A stretch of DNA of 64,000 nucleotides, taken from NCBI RefSeq assembly GCF_022605165.1, contig NC_063072.1, forward strand, positions 1,612,001 to 1,676,000. The letters are read 5' to 3'. The notes below the pieces were generated by a model that was given only the letters and a program-made list of their open reading frames with translations, was not told the DNA's origin and did no database searches. Source of the DNA: Purpureocillium takamizusanense. Lineage: Eukaryota; Ascomycota; Sordariomycetes; Hypocreales; Ophiocordycipitaceae. A program made the position numbers and the translations under genes. This document shows, piece by piece, positions 45,404-58,392 of this stretch (within the stretch, counting starts at the first letter, position 1; each line of letters starts with the position of its first letter).

Positions 45404-48092
45404 GTTTGTTGGTGCGGGTCGGCAGAGGCCACCACCACATCATCAGAGGTTGGAAGCGCGCGCACGCGACAAATTGGCACCAGCAGATCCCTCTATGTGC
45501 TCTGTTCTACATACGTACATACTTCGTCCTGATAGGGACGCTACACATCGACATCGGCGCCGGGGCGGTCTTTAGCGGCTGGCTGCCTTGGATCGCGAGA
45601 CCAGAGACGATTCCTCTTTGCAGGGGTGGCAGCCGAGACCGCAATTTAAACCACGAGGGTGCCGCCTAGAGTGACGTTAAAAAAGCACGTACGCACATGC
45701 GTACATACGTAGTGAGGTAGGGTTTGCACGAGGTCGCATTGAGTAATTTCGACGGCCGGCCGCGAACCGGGCGCGCGGCCCTCACTCTCACCTCTCATGG
45801 GCCGATTTTTGCTTCACGCCCGTCGACGGGGCTGGTCCGAGGGAGCGCGTGCGTGCGCGCTCGCTCGCGTCTTAGCGATCGGGGTCTCGTCGTTGGCGTC
45901 GTCGACGACACACGATGTTGAGACAGTGTTTTGGGTGGATGGATGGATGGTAGGTAGGTGAGTGGATGGTAGTATTCGGTGGCTGGCGGTTCGCATTCCC
46001 GGACAGCCTCAATTCAGCGAGACTGCTGGCTGGGGCATGGCGCCCTGGGCTGCTGCTACCTAGAATAGTACTATAGGCAGGCGTCTTTTTTCTGCAGATG
46101 GCGTGGCGGGGATGCACGTACAATATGCACCACAGTCAGCAATAAGGAAGAAGCCCTTCATCTCATGTTCTTCGGGCGTCGCATGAATGGGCGCCGTTGG
46201 CTCCAAGTCAGCTCGCCAGTGGCTGCAGGGCCTGGCTCTGGGGGGGGGGGGGGGCTTGGAGGGGAACCATCACTAGCATCACCACCACCGGCCACCCGTT
46301 GCCTTGGAGCCTTGGGAAGTGTGCTTGTCTGAGGTTGGCTGCACCGTCCGGATTGGGCTCAGTCAGGGACAGCGGGCGACCTCCCGTACTATGTGAGTCT
46401 CATCCTCCCATCCTCCCATCCCACATGACAATTGACGAGCAGAATTGACTTTCCCCCCGTCCCCTCCCCCCTTTCTCCGTGTCTGAGCCCCGGGTCCGGA
46501 TGAGAGCGACCGACGAGCGCCGTACGACTCATACTCGGCACTATCGAGTCTCGCCGAGGCTCTGTCCCCAGATACGACGCGTGAGGCCGGCTGCGATCGG
46601 GATCCTGATCAACCGTCCGATCGCCTTGTGGCCCCGCCCGTATGGTCCTCCTCCCCACAGGGGAGATAGTGGACAAGCGAGCCTTGACCTCAGCGCGGGC
46701 GCGCGCGCGGACGGACCGCCGGCGCCGGGCTGCTAGCACGCCGTAGTAACGCAAATGTTGGTGCCATCCATGGCACGGTTACAAAGTTGGAGCGCCGCCG
46801 TGATTGTGGCAGAGGAGTCGGGATAGTACGTCCGGACGCGGCGCCGTACTGTAGAGAGGTAGTACTGCAATTCGTGATACGTACGTCGTGTTGCACCTTC
46901 TGTAAAGTCCCGAGCAGCCAACACCACCGACGACGACGACGTGCGTTTGCATGTAGTCTCGCGGAAGCAACGTGTTTGGCGAGCGACGGAGCAAGCAAGC
47001 AGGCCAGCAAGCGAGCAACGAGACAGGCCTTTCGCAAGCCAGGTCACCACCAACCTACAGCGCCCATCGCCCGTCAGAGCAACAGCCCCCACGTCTCCAT
47101 AAAGGCCCTCCACCATCCCCCCCCGGACCAATGGGCAGCCCTGGACACGCCAAAGTCGCCAAGCCCAGCGCCTCCACTTCAGCCACTCAGCGTTCCTGTT
47201 CCCGCTTCCCAGGGGCTGGGGGACCATCTCGCTGGCCGCAGTGGCCTGCCCTGGCCTGCCGTCCACTGGCCGCCCCATCCCATCCTCCACTGCAGGGCTG
47301 CCCTGTCCCCCATCCCTTCACCCCAGTCCAGTCCAGTCTGTTCCACCAGTTGGCTTGGGTTGGTTGGGCCACCCAGCGCGAGGTCACTGCGCGGCAGCAA
47401 AGTCAGCGCGGCGCCGGCCCCCCCCCCCCCCCTTTCCCAGCTGCCCTGGCCTGGCCCCTACCAAGGGTCGTTCATATCTCGGCGACCCCCCCAAAAACAG
47501 GCTTTCGCTCTCATGCAAGACACCACACCTCACCCTCCTCACTCCCGCTATTTCCCACGCGAGAGACCTCGACCGCCTCCGCCCGCCCTCGCTCACCCGC
47601 CGCCCGAATCTCTCTCTCCTCCCTCGTCTGCACCGACGCTCCCAGTATCGCGACTCCTCGGCCGCGCGCGCAGACAGGGACCATCACCGGCGCCGAAACA
47701 AACTCCGACGAGACGAATTGGCTGCCCCGACGACCTGTCGCAGTTGGTGAGCGCCCCCGAACCGAGGCGAGGCCCCAGGACGGTCTGCGCGCCCACGCAA
47801 CACCCGCCCCCTGAGCCACCATCCTCGGATCAGAGCCGTGCCGCCCACGCTCGCCGCCTGTCAGCAGAGGCGAAAGAGAGGGCGAGGAGGCACACGGACC
47901 GTCCATCATCGACAATTGCGGTCAAACGATCACCGCTCCTTCGTCTCCATACGTGCGGTGTGCGTCGCCGTCAATTGACAGCGCCAGCATCGCAGGCCAG
48001 CGCCAAACCTCTACCTCTCTGAGCGATTGCGCCCACCGCCCTTGGACGCGATTGTTGCCACAGAAGCCGCGAGGTCACCATAAGCGGCCAAA

Positions 48093-49291
48093 ATGGGGTC
48101 CACTCAATTTGGCAAATTCGATGTATGTCAAGTCGTCGCACAGGTGCAGAGCTTGCACACCAGAGGAGCGCCGCTAACATGTCCGTTCACCAGTCCTTCT
48201 GCAGAGACTCGACTCTACCGGTTTGCAATGTGAGTGCAGGCAACATATTGGGAGGGCGACCGGCCTCCGCCGAGCTGAAATAGCTACATCGTGAGGGACT
48301 GAATCAAACTGACAATCTTGGCAGCTTCTCTCCACACCGAACCACGACCAGCAGGGACCATGGGGCGGCTGTCAGTTGAAGGGCATCCCGCTCAGCGGTG
48401 ACCGTCACTTGGGGAACCTGGGCTCAATAGTCCTCTGCGGCATGGCTATTGCTGCCTCAGTATTCCTGTTGCTAAAGTCGGAGAAGAAGCGCGCTGCGGT
48501 TGGTCGACGGTAAGCTGGTCCTGCGCGATGCGCCGTAACCGCTCAGGCGACCGTGTGTCCGCTTGACTAACGCCTCCACGCAGGGAAATGCAGCTATTCC
48601 TCGTCGGTTACATCATCATAAGCATATGCGAAATCTTTTCTGTTGGCGTCTTCCCCATCAGCAGGACTGTTCGAATTGTGAGTGTCCCCCAGCTGGACCG
48701 CCCGGGCCACTGGTTCAGTGCATGGCTGACCTTTTCATGCACAAGGCCTTCTCCGCCATTCATATCGGCATGATCATTGCGACGACTTGGATCCTTATGC
48801 TCAATGCCATCGTTGGCTATCAATTAATCGATGATGGCACGCTTCTATCCATGGGCCTAATCACTGGCTCTGCGCTGGCCCTGCTTATCGGCACAGGTTA
48901 CATTGCTCTCGACACGGGCTTTTCGTGGACCGGCTTCTGGGACAGCAGCTACCAACTCCCCAACAAAAATATCGCGCTCTACGTTTTGTACCAATTGGTT
49001 CCCCTCATCTTTCTGGTCGCATTCTTCGTCCTCGAAACGATTCTTGTTCTTCGCGTGCTCGGCGAGGTGCGTCCGATGATCTACCTCGGCGCCGCTGCCG
49101 TCCTGTTCGCCTTGGGGCAAATCTTCAACTACGTCGTCAGCAAGTACATTTGCGAGGGAACCAGTGGCAAGATCGACGGCGCCATGTTCGAAACGCTTTT
49201 CACGCTTCTGTCGGTCCTGGCGGTGTGGCTCTTCTGGTCCAGCATCACCGAGGACGACTGGCCCATGCAGGGCGGCGGCACATACCCATAA
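48093..49291 (+). CDS. CHS7: Chitin synthase export chaperone Chs7, five exons, 296 aa
   Basis: Polytopic ER protein needed for folding and ER exit of Chs3-type chitin synthase. Exons are 48093-48122, 48194-48229, 48325-48509, 48584-48677 and 48746-49291; the first two are only 30 and 36 nt. Joined, the N-terminus reads MGSTQFGKFD-SFCRDSTLPVCN, the Chs7 opening with its two Cys. The body has GSIVLCGMAIAASVFLLLKS, REMQLFLVGYIIISICEIF, FSAIHIGMIIATTWILMLNA, QLVPLIFLVAFFVLETILV and RPMIYLGAAAVLFALGQIF, consistent with seven helices. Conserved YICEGTSGKIDGAMFETL and a short tail (DDWPMQGGGTYP) follow. All introns have GT and AG ends. Slightly shorter than the yeast protein, normal for filamentous fungi. 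Confidence 0.95.
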
Positions 49292-50155
49292 TCTGCGGGC
49301 CGCGCTGACTTGTTTTTTCATGGACCCTTTCCACGGCGTTTCAGGGGAGGAAGCATTTGCCGAATTACTTTTTGTTTTGTTTTGCCCTATTAATGGCCCG
49401 CGACCCATCGTCTTCGGAGCCCAACGACGGATATATATGTTTTGATGGAGACGAGAGCCACCATACGGAGAGGCCACCAAAAGGCGGCATCGCTCGCCTG
49501 CCTGACATCCTTTACCACCAGTAGATCAGGCTGCGGCGAGACGTTCTTGGGTAAATGGGGCGGGAGGCGTCCGCAGCTGCCACGGCCTTGGGTGATGTTG
49601 ACGCCGGCCGGTTGGTAGGTAGCATGGCGGGCTGGCTTGATGAATATTCGTGATGGAGAGACGTCGAGGGATGTCGAGACGTGCACAAACTTATGAATTC
49701 TTGCTTTCACAGGCCACGACTGGAGTGGACCGGCCTGTTGTACGGTAGTCATTTAGACACGACTTCGTAGTATACCCCGCGATCTAGCAAATAATGCATA
49801 TTGAAGTCGAACAAAGGCAGGCACGCATGGTGAAGACAAGGGCCATGTCACGGCGCTGCGTCTGGAATGTGTCTGTCTCTGGTGAGCCGCGTCGGTTGCG
49901 CTGATCTTGCGGCAGCGGCCCGCCCATTGGTCTGGGGCCGGTGGTGGCACTTGGTGGGGAACGCTCACAAGGCTGAGGCGTGAGTGACAAGTGCAGCCTC
50001 GCAACTCTTCTTTTGCCCTCCAACAACGCTCGACTGTCCACAACTCACCGTCTCCCACCGCGACCGGTGCCGGAGCGCAGCATCCCCCCCGCCACAAGCC
50101 TGGCCTTCAGTCACCACCAGCAGCGCAGGCCCCGCGACAGGTCACAGTCGGCGCC
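49292..50155. other. Intergenic region CHS7 / SSL1
   Basis: 864 bp holding the CHS7 3' flank and the SSL1 promoter and leader. No family-like frame. Confidence 0.5.
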
Positions 50156-51674
50156 ATGGCAGACTCCGATGGCGAGTTCGTCGCCGACGGCATGTCGGAC
50201 GACGACCTCGTGGAGCACAACGTCAGCGACGATGACGTCGAGACCACGGGCCGCCCCTCGCGAGGGGGCAGCAAGCCCTCTCGATTGCGGCGGCGGAAGG
50301 GCGACCGCGGCTCCCAGCGAGCCTGGGAGCAGTCGAAGCGCTCGTGGGAGACGAACCTGCCCGAGGAGGACCAGAACGGCGTGCTCAACCTGACGGCCCT
50401 CGAGGCCGAGAAGCGCAAGCGCCTGCTGCGCGACACGACGCCCCTGCAGCGGGGCATCATAAGACACGTGGTGCTCGTGCTGGACATGTCCTTTGCCATG
50501 GCGGAAAAGGACCTCCTGCCGACGCGCTATCGGCTGACGCTGAGCTACGCCGCGGCGTTTGTCCGGGAGTTCTTCGAGCAGAACCCCATATCGCAGCTCG
50601 GCATCGTGGGCATGCGAGACGGCGTGGCGGTGAGGATAAGCGACCTCGGGGGCAACCCTGCGGAGCACCTCGAGAAGCTCAAGGAGATGGAGGGGCAGGA
50701 TCCCCAGGGGAACCCGAGCTTGCAGAATGCGCTGGAGATGTGTCGAGGCGCCTTGTTGTACGTGCAGCCTCCCTTTGTCCGTCTGGTAAGAATTCATATC
50801 GAGACTCGATGCTGACCTCGTATGGTACATGTATAGTCACGCGCCGTCGCATGGCACACGAGAGGTGCTCATCATCTACGGCGCTTTGCTTTCGAGCGAC
50901 CCGGGCGACATCCACGAGACGATCAGCAATCTCATCACCGACCGGATACGCGTGTCCATCGTCGGCCTGTCGGCGCAAGTGGCCATCTGCGCCGACCTAT
51001 GCTCGCGGACCAATGCCGGCGATGACTCGCAGTACAACATCGCCATGGACGAGGTACATTTCAGGGACCTGTTCCTCGCCGCCACGACACCGCCGGTCAC
51101 GCGGACGCAGGAGCAGAGCACCGCCAGCCTGCTGATGATGGGGTTCCCGTCGCGGACGCTCGCCCCGGGCGGCAGCACGAGCTACTGCGCGTGCCACAAC
51201 AAGCCCTGCCGGGAGGGCTACGCCTGCACGCGGTGCTCGACGAGGGTGTGCAGACTGCCGGCCGAGTGCCCGGCCTGCAACCTGACTCTCATCCTGTCAA
51301 CCCATCTCGCGCGCTCGTACCACCACCTCTTCCCGCTGCGCAACTGGGTGGAGGTGTCCTGGGCGGACGCCACCCGATCGACCGTGTGCTTTTCGTGCCA
51401 GTGCCCGTTCCCCGACGCCACTCGCGGGGCATCCACACACTTACAGGCGAGCAAGAACAAGGAGGATGTCGCCAAGACGACGGCCAAGGGCGTCAGCGAG
51501 AGCGGCCGCTACGCGTGCGAAGTGTGCGGGAACCACTTTTGCATCGACTGCGATGTCTTTGCGCACGAAGTCATACACAACTGCCCCGGGTGTCAAAGCA
51601 ACGTGCAGCGGGATCACGAGGCGGCCGCCGGGGTGAACGGACGCGCCAACGGCGCCATGGAGGTGGATTCATGA
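50156..51674 (+). CDS. SSL1: TFIIH core subunit Ssl1/p44, 479 aa
   Basis: Subunit of the general transcription and nucleotide-excision-repair factor TFIIH; p44 activates the XPD/Rad3 helicase. Exons are 50156-50757 and 50837-51674; the intron has a GTACGT donor, GCTGAC branch-like site and TATAG acceptor. An acidic N-terminus (MADSDGEFVADGMSDDD) precedes the conserved RAWEQSKRSWETNLPEED. A von Willebrand A-like domain follows: HVVLVLDMSFAMAEKD, NPISQLGIVGMRDG, and after the junction HAPSHGTREVLIIYGALLSSD. C-terminal Cys clusters are CACHNKPCREGYACTRC, CRLPAECPAC and the RING-like YACEVCGNHFCIDCDVFAH. Length and order match the family. Confidence 0.96.
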
Positions 51675-52557
51675 GATGAGACGGAGGCAGAGCCCTCTGC
51701 GGCGCACTGGATTCGGCCTGCGACCTTCGGGCTTTGTATACATTTTTTTCCTTTTTGCATGGGGCAGCGGGCAGTACGTCAATTATGGCGAAGCGAACGG
51801 CAAAAATCCCGTCGGGGGATGGATGGGAGGCGAACGATGAACGGGGGTCACTGCCACGGCCGCGCGAATTGGGCTGTGCTGATGTGTTGCAGTGGAAAAC
51901 GAATTCTTTTATCACGGCGGCGTATACTGAGGGGATCGTTGAAAATTTTTCATGAGCTGGTGGCCGATGCAACGACGAGGTACCGTTGCGAGAGCCGGGA
52001 GCACTTTATTTCACGCGAGCAGGCGGAGACGACAATATTTGGAAAACCCATTCATCATCAAGTTTATAGAGAGGGAGAAAACTCCGTTAGACGACGATAA
52101 ACATGGATTCTGTCATGGGGCTCGTTCCAAGGCTATGAGCAGCCGTTGTAAAGGGTTGTTGTGGTTATAGACAAAGGAGACCGACCGAAACGTCCTCCTG
52201 GCTTTTCCCCCGCGCGTCTCCGCCGACACACACTCGCGCGCGCTCGTGTGTGTCCTGTAAGTCCCATGTCTTCTCTCTCTTGTCTTTCTCTTCTTTCTTG
52301 TGTATCTCCGTGGGACCTACTCGTGTGTCCGCTCGGCCCACCCACATCTCTTTCTTCTCTTCCTTCTCAGCTACAGCATTATACATGGGGTCCTGCCACG
52401 CGCATACTACTTGCTTGCTCCTGAGCCGTCGTTTGCTTGTGGGGTGGTGTGGTGTCGCGGCATGTGTGTGTATGTGTGTGTGTGTGTGTTGTTGTTGTTG
52501 GGTTTATCGGTGTTGTTGTGGGTTGGGTTTTGAAGGAAAGTAGAGGGAAGGGGGGCT
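51675..52557. other. Convergent intergenic region, SSL1 / HPPD
   Basis: 883 bp with both 3' flanks. It includes a pyrimidine-rich stretch at 52,255-52,375 and a GT/GTT tract at 52463-52500. No gene seen. Confidence 0.5.
52463..52500. repeat. (TG)n/(TTG)n tract
   Basis: Alternating TG running into TTG units, about 60 bp from the HPPD stop. Confidence 0.85.
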
Positions 52558-53964
<1,407 letters not shown>

Positions 53965-54415
53965 TCAGAGAGGGCGTGTGGTGTTTACGCCCAAGGCCGA
54001 GGAAGACACAGACAGACTGTCGAGCTGGGCTGGTGGCGACCGTGCAGGTGGTGGTGTTTTACAGCTTGCTGTCCGTGTGTTCGGCAAGGACTCGTGTTGT
54101 CTTATATGTATATGCGGATGAGGAGATGGCATGTAATCAAGGGATGATATGAATGGTGTATGGATGGATGGGTGATGGGGAGGGAGGGAGGAGGAGGAGG
54201 ATGATGATGACGATGAGAGAGGTCTCGGCACGGAAGCACCACGCGAGAACAGGCACGATTTCTAATTCCCCTCACCCCCCTTTCATACCGCCCCTTGGGG
54301 GGCATGTTGGCTTATGAGCAACTCGAGCTGCTCGTCCCTTCCGGCTCACCCGCCAGGGCACAAGGCCGAAGACACGACACAACGGGGGCACCGGGGGGGA
54401 ACACTACCTACTAGG

Positions 54416-54449
54416 GGCGAGGCAAGGCGAGGCGAGGCGAGGCGAGGCA
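54416..54449. repeat. (GGCGA)n pentanucleotide array
   Basis: About six tandem GGCGA or GGCAA units in the HPPD/TTC36-like intergenic region. Confidence 0.85.
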
Positions 54450-55860
54450 AAGGAGCGCACAAGGCCGTGCGACCAACCCCCCCGGAAATGCCCCGCGCCG
54501 ACGCCGTGGCATCTCACGGCCCGAGAGACATACGGATACGGAGACAACAAAACAGTGCTCGCACGCACACGTCAAGGCATGGCATGGCAGGGCAGGCCCC
54601 CAAGGGCGGGCGGGCGGCGCGCACGGGCGAGATGGATGGTCGCAACTGGCAAGGCTTAGACCCTGTCTCAACTCGTCTCGGGCTAACATGGATAGCATAG
54701 CATCGTTGACTTTTTGCCAACGCCGTCGTGCTGAGTGGCCCGAGCCAGGGAGGAGAGGAGACCGACCCCCCCGGCGGTGGGCGCGCGCGGCATAAGGACG
54801 AGGCAGTAAGTAATAGCACGGCACCGTACCGTGGCAGGGTTTTGGCCCGTTGCTCGTCATCAGCCGCCGAGCTGAACATGCCGCGCCGTTGCTTGTGCAG
54901 CCGTCCGCGTGCGCCGACGTCCAAAAAGTCTAAAGAGGGGCCGCGACTGACGGACGAGCCGCCGTGCGGAATGCAGCCGTCTCGGCGGCGCCAACCGAGA
55001 ACAGCCGCAAATGGCCGGGGGTGGGGAGGAGACGCCCCCCCCCCCTTCCCGCTCTCTCTCCCTCTCTCCATCTCGCCGCGTACAGAACCATTCATTCGAT
55101 TCGATGCCGCCGCCGCCGCCGCCCGTCGCCCGACCGCCCACCCGCCGCTGTCCTCCGCCTCCACAACCAAAGGCAACCTGCTAGTAGTTAAGGTCATGCT
55201 TGCTTTTCGCTTTGTTGGCTAGCTGCCGCCGAGCGAGCACAACGCCGGCCCGCCCGACAGCCCAGCCCCGGCCAGACATGCAGTGACAGCGGGCTGTGCC
55301 AAAGTCAGGTCCGTCGTAGCAGTCGCAGCTGTCGGCCATGTCAGCGCTCGGGCGGCATGACTCGGCCTTCGCTGTGCCGCCGGGGGGGCATGGCATCCAT
55401 GATGGCTGCTTGTGCGTTGTGCTCTCTGCCTTGCCTTGCCCTGCCCTGCCCTGCTCCGATCTGCTGTGCTCCGTTGGCCCATCGTCAAACCGCACGACAT
55501 CCGTCTATCCCGACACCCAGCTTCGGCTTCTGCCAGATCTGACGTGTTCCGTGTCCGTTTGTTCGGTACATTGCCGTACCCGATAAGCTGCCGTCGTAGT
55601 CGCCATCGCCACCTGCGACCGCATCGACCGCCCGCACTGACCGCTGTCGCGCGCCCGCTGTTATCAATCCGCGTCCGTCCACCGCACATCCCTGACAACT
55701 TCGTACCGGGCTGAACTGCTGCACGTTGGACCTGCCGCCTGACGACGGACAGCTAGCTGTCTCGACGCCCGACCGACCCGCCGAAAAGACATCCCGCCCA
55801 CAGCCCGTGTCGCCCGCCATCTGTCGTGCCAGACCTGCGCCCGTAGAAGCTCATACAGCC

Positions 55861-56658
55861 ATGGACGTCTCTAGACTGACCACGCGGGACATCAACGTCC
55901 TCGAAAAGATCAAGGACCCCGAGGCGAACCCCGCCGCCGGCATCGTCACCGACCCCTCCTTGCCCCGCGACCCGCATCTCACCAACTCCGACGTCTATGA
56001 CCGCGTCGTCCAGAGGGAGCGCGCCATCATCCAGACCATTCAACAAGTCGAAAAGGAACTTGCCCAGTCTCACGCCGAGGACGCCCAGGATACGGCCATC
56101 AGTGGGTACAAGAGGTGCATTTCCGATCTAGACGGCCTCATCGCCGACCACCCCGACTATGCCAGCGCAAGGAACAACCGCGCCCAGGCAATCCGCCGCC
56201 TCTACGGCGATGCTATGCTCCTCCAGTTCACAACCGGCATGCCCATGCCCTTGATCCACGAGCCGGAGCCCTCGGAGAAGAGACAAGCGGCCTTGACAGC
56301 GCTTCAAGATATGGACCGCTCCGTTGCCCTGCTCTCTCCCGCCACGCTGCAGACGCCTGTCTCGCCCCAGGCGGCGCGGACGCTCTCCATGGCACACACG
56401 CAGCGCGCCGCAGTCTATCTGCGGACCTCCAAGCTGCTGTCGGACCGCCTGCTTGACGTCGACCAGAGCCGCCCCGAGTGCCTCTGGGCTAAGCTCGACT
56501 TCGAGGAGGCTGCTGCCAGAGACTTGGCGTACGGCGGCCGGTACGGGAACCAGATCGCCAAGAGCCTTGCCGTGAGCGTCAACCCCACGGCGAAGCTGTG
56601 CGGCCAGATTGTTCGCGAGGCCATGAAGAAGGAGTACGGACCGTCGTTTGACTATTGA
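55861..56658 (+). CDS. TTC36: TTC36-type tetratricopeptide repeat protein, single exon, 265 aa
   Basis: Small TPR scaffold protein. The N-terminus has DVSRLTTRDINVLEKIKDPE and a helical region up to KELAQSHAEDAQ. TPR-like helices follow: YKRCISDLDGLIADHPDY then ASARNNRAQAIRRLYGD (TTC36-typical SAYNNRAQ..R..GD), QAALTALQDMDRSVALLSP, and LSMAHTQRAAVYLRTSKLL. The closing CLWAKLDFEEAAARDLAYGG with SVNPTAKLCGQIVREAMKKEY matches the FEEAARLGS...LNPYAALCN...M end of TTC36, seen in the same order. A loop of about 25 residues in the first repeat lengthens it over the animal protein. The ATG at 55861 is chosen; the frame is open upstream to 55726 but Pro/Arg-rich. Assignment is by motif memory. Confidence 0.82.
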   Translation: MDVSRLTTRDINVLEKIKDPEANPAAGIVTDPSLPRDPHLTNSDVYDRVVQRERAIIQTIQQVEKELAQSHAEDAQDTAISGYKRCISDLDGLIADHPDYASARNNRAQAIRRLYGDAMLLQFTTGMPMPLIHEPEPSEKRQAALTALQDMDRSVALLSPATLQTPVSPQAARTLSMAHTQRAAVYLRTSKLLSDRLLDVDQSRPECLWAKLDFEEAAARDLAYGGRYGNQIAKSLAVSVNPTAKLCGQIVREAMKKEYGPSFDY

Positions 56659-56918
56659 TTCGTAGCTCTGGCGGCGTCGTACGGGGCGATGGGTGGAGGT
56701 GATATCATGGGTGCATGTACAACCAGAGGCATAACCAGGCTGCCTACATTCGCATTTTCCTGCTGGTAGATAGACTATACACCGGCGCAGGGCGTTCTCA
56801 GGGCTGAAAGCTGATTTAACTCGATTTCTTCGAAAAACCTATGCGTCTTGGGATCCATGCGATGTCAGCCATTCTCGTCTGACACCGCGTCACGGTATTG
56901 GGGCATTTTCATTTTTGC

Positions 56919-57068
56919 CTACCGAAGTCCGGCCTCTATCGTCTGGTCGGTGGTCCTGCCCTTGCTCTTCTCCTCGCGGTTGATGCGGGTCACGGCGGCG
57001 GAGACGCCAATCACGACGGCGAATATGGGATCCGCGACCTTCGATATGATGTACGTCGGTGCGGGCAT
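56919..57068 (-). CDS. NCE101: NCE101-like non-classical export peptide, 49 aa (or 69 aa if spliced)
   Basis: Very short single-helix protein named after yeast Nce101, which promotes export of leaderless proteins. It reads [19 protein letters not shown], then [18 protein letters not shown]: the family hallmark of a membrane helix followed by RINREEKxKGR. The simple frame stops after EAGLR at 56919. A GTAGGC donor overlaps that stop (56922-56917), a GGCTGAC branch-like site follows, and a CATAG acceptor at 56841-56839 opens an in-frame exon 56838-56775, giving 69 aa. Which end is used is open. It lies between the TTC36-like gene (convergent) and RPL27 (divergent). Confidence 0.82.
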   Translation of the reverse strand: MPAPTYIISKVADPIFAVVIGVSAAVTRINREEKSKGRTTDQTIEAGLR

Positions 57069-57461
57069 CTTGGCGGGGCGGATGCGTCTCGTTGCGCGTG
57101 CGGATCGTGCAATGGCTGCGTTCGCGTTGCGTCTTTGGCTCAGTGGTGACTGACTTGGCTGTCTGGGTGCGTGCCTGCCTGACAAGACTCGGAGCTCCTC
57201 GTCCTGGAGAAGCGGGAGCTCATGCCCATCAAAAGTGCGGGTCCTTTCTTGGCCAGTCAGAGTGGGACCCCCACACACACACCGCCCACCACAGAACAGA
57301 GCGAGTTCATAGATCATGTGACTTTTCACCTGCCACTCGCTTGCCCCCATCCGCCAGCCCACAAACCCCAAATTTTGCACCAAATTTCCGGATCACGGTT
57401 CTACGACGCCGAAATCCTCCAACTAACCACATACCCTCCGACCATCCACAGGCAGGACAAG
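57069..57461. promoter_or_regulatory. Divergent promoter region, NCE101-like / RPL27
   Basis: 393 bp between outward-facing starts; drives a ribosomal protein gene on one side. No TATA box is obvious. Confidence 0.5.
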
Positions 57462-58392
57462 ATGAAGTTCCTCAAGGTCGGCCGAGTCGCCATCATCACC
57501 CGCGGCCGATATGCCGGCAAGAAGGTACGACCATTGTGCTTCCACTTCTCCTTTTCCGCTCTCGCGCGCGGCCACGAACGACCAGAAGAAGAGCGCCCGC
57601 CCTCTGCCCGTCCAGCCGACAGCCAGCCAGCCAGCCAGCTCGCACGCCCGGTCGCATTGGGAATTGCGTTGAGAGGGAGACAAACCCACGACACGACCGA
57701 TGCGATCGGAGAACGTGGGAAGACACGGATGGCTGGGCGAGCTGCGAGCTGGGCTTCGCATCGGGGAGCGGCAGTTTGGCACATTGTCCCAATGTCGGAC
57801 TCGGTCTCTCTCGTGGCGAGCGACTCTTTGCTACGAAAACGAAAACGAGTTTGAATTTTTCCTTTGTATGGAATGCTGACGGAGGTGTGTCAAAACAGGT
57901 CGTCATCATCCAGCCCGTCGACAACGGCAACAAGCCTCACCCCTTCGGCCACGCCGTCGTCGCCGGCATTGAGCGCTACCCCTCCAAGATCACCCGCCGC
58001 ATGTCCAAGACGCGCCAGGAGAAGCGGTCCAAGATCAAGCCCTTCATCAAGGTCATCAACTACAACCACCTGATGCCCACCCGGTACACGCTCGAGCTCG
58101 AGGGCCTCAAGGGCACCATCTCCGGCGACACCTTCAAGGAGGTCAGCCAGCGGGAGGACGCGAAGAAGACGGTCAAGAAGGTGCTGGAGGAGCGCTACAC
58201 GAGCGGCAAGAACCGTTGGTTCTTCACCCCCCTGAGTACGTCGTCCTCACTATCTCATTCTCTGCCCCTGACTTGGTGAAGAGGTCGTGGGAAAGTTGGC
58301 TCTTCGCAGCTTCCCCGCTACGCCCAATAGCAACACCGCCCAACTCGTCTCAAACAGCCCTGTGCTAACAAAAATCCGTTCCAGAATTTTAA
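57462..58392 (+). CDS. RPL27: 60S ribosomal protein L27 (eL27), 135 aa
   Basis: Structural protein of the large subunit. Exons are 57462-57524, 57899-58235 and a last exon of only 8 nt (58385-58392). Exon 1 encodes [21 protein letters not shown]. The 374-nt first intron (GTACGA...AACAG) is long for this window, as is common in fungal ribosomal protein genes. Exon 2 has [39 protein letters not shown] and [10 protein letters not shown]. The terminal micro-exon, after a GTACGT...TCCAG intron, completes ...TPLKF, matching the invariant RWFFTPLRF end of eL27. Length is as in yeast. Confidence 0.96.

Larger units (their letters stand above)
43036..48092. other. Gene-poor, microsatellite-rich block, 5 kb
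   Basis: From the orphan membrane gene to the CHS7 start I find no supportable gene. The block carries a long CA repeat, two CAG tracts, GGAT and GGTA tetranucleotides (45,935-45,975), G and C homopolymers (46,241-46,254; 47,420-47,433), an inverted-symmetric TACGAAGTAC at 43744-43753, and a TATA-like TATATA near 43,212. Frames of up to 411 codons (46787-48022 +) are Pro/Ser/Arg-rich and low complexity. The last 1-1.5 kb may be the CHS7 promoter and leader. Confidence 0.5.

Noticed and set aside
46787..48022. 411-codon open frame upstream of CHS7
   Set aside because: Mostly Pro/Ser/Arg/His from C-rich DNA, with overlapping long frames in the other phases. Better explained as leader or promoter DNA.
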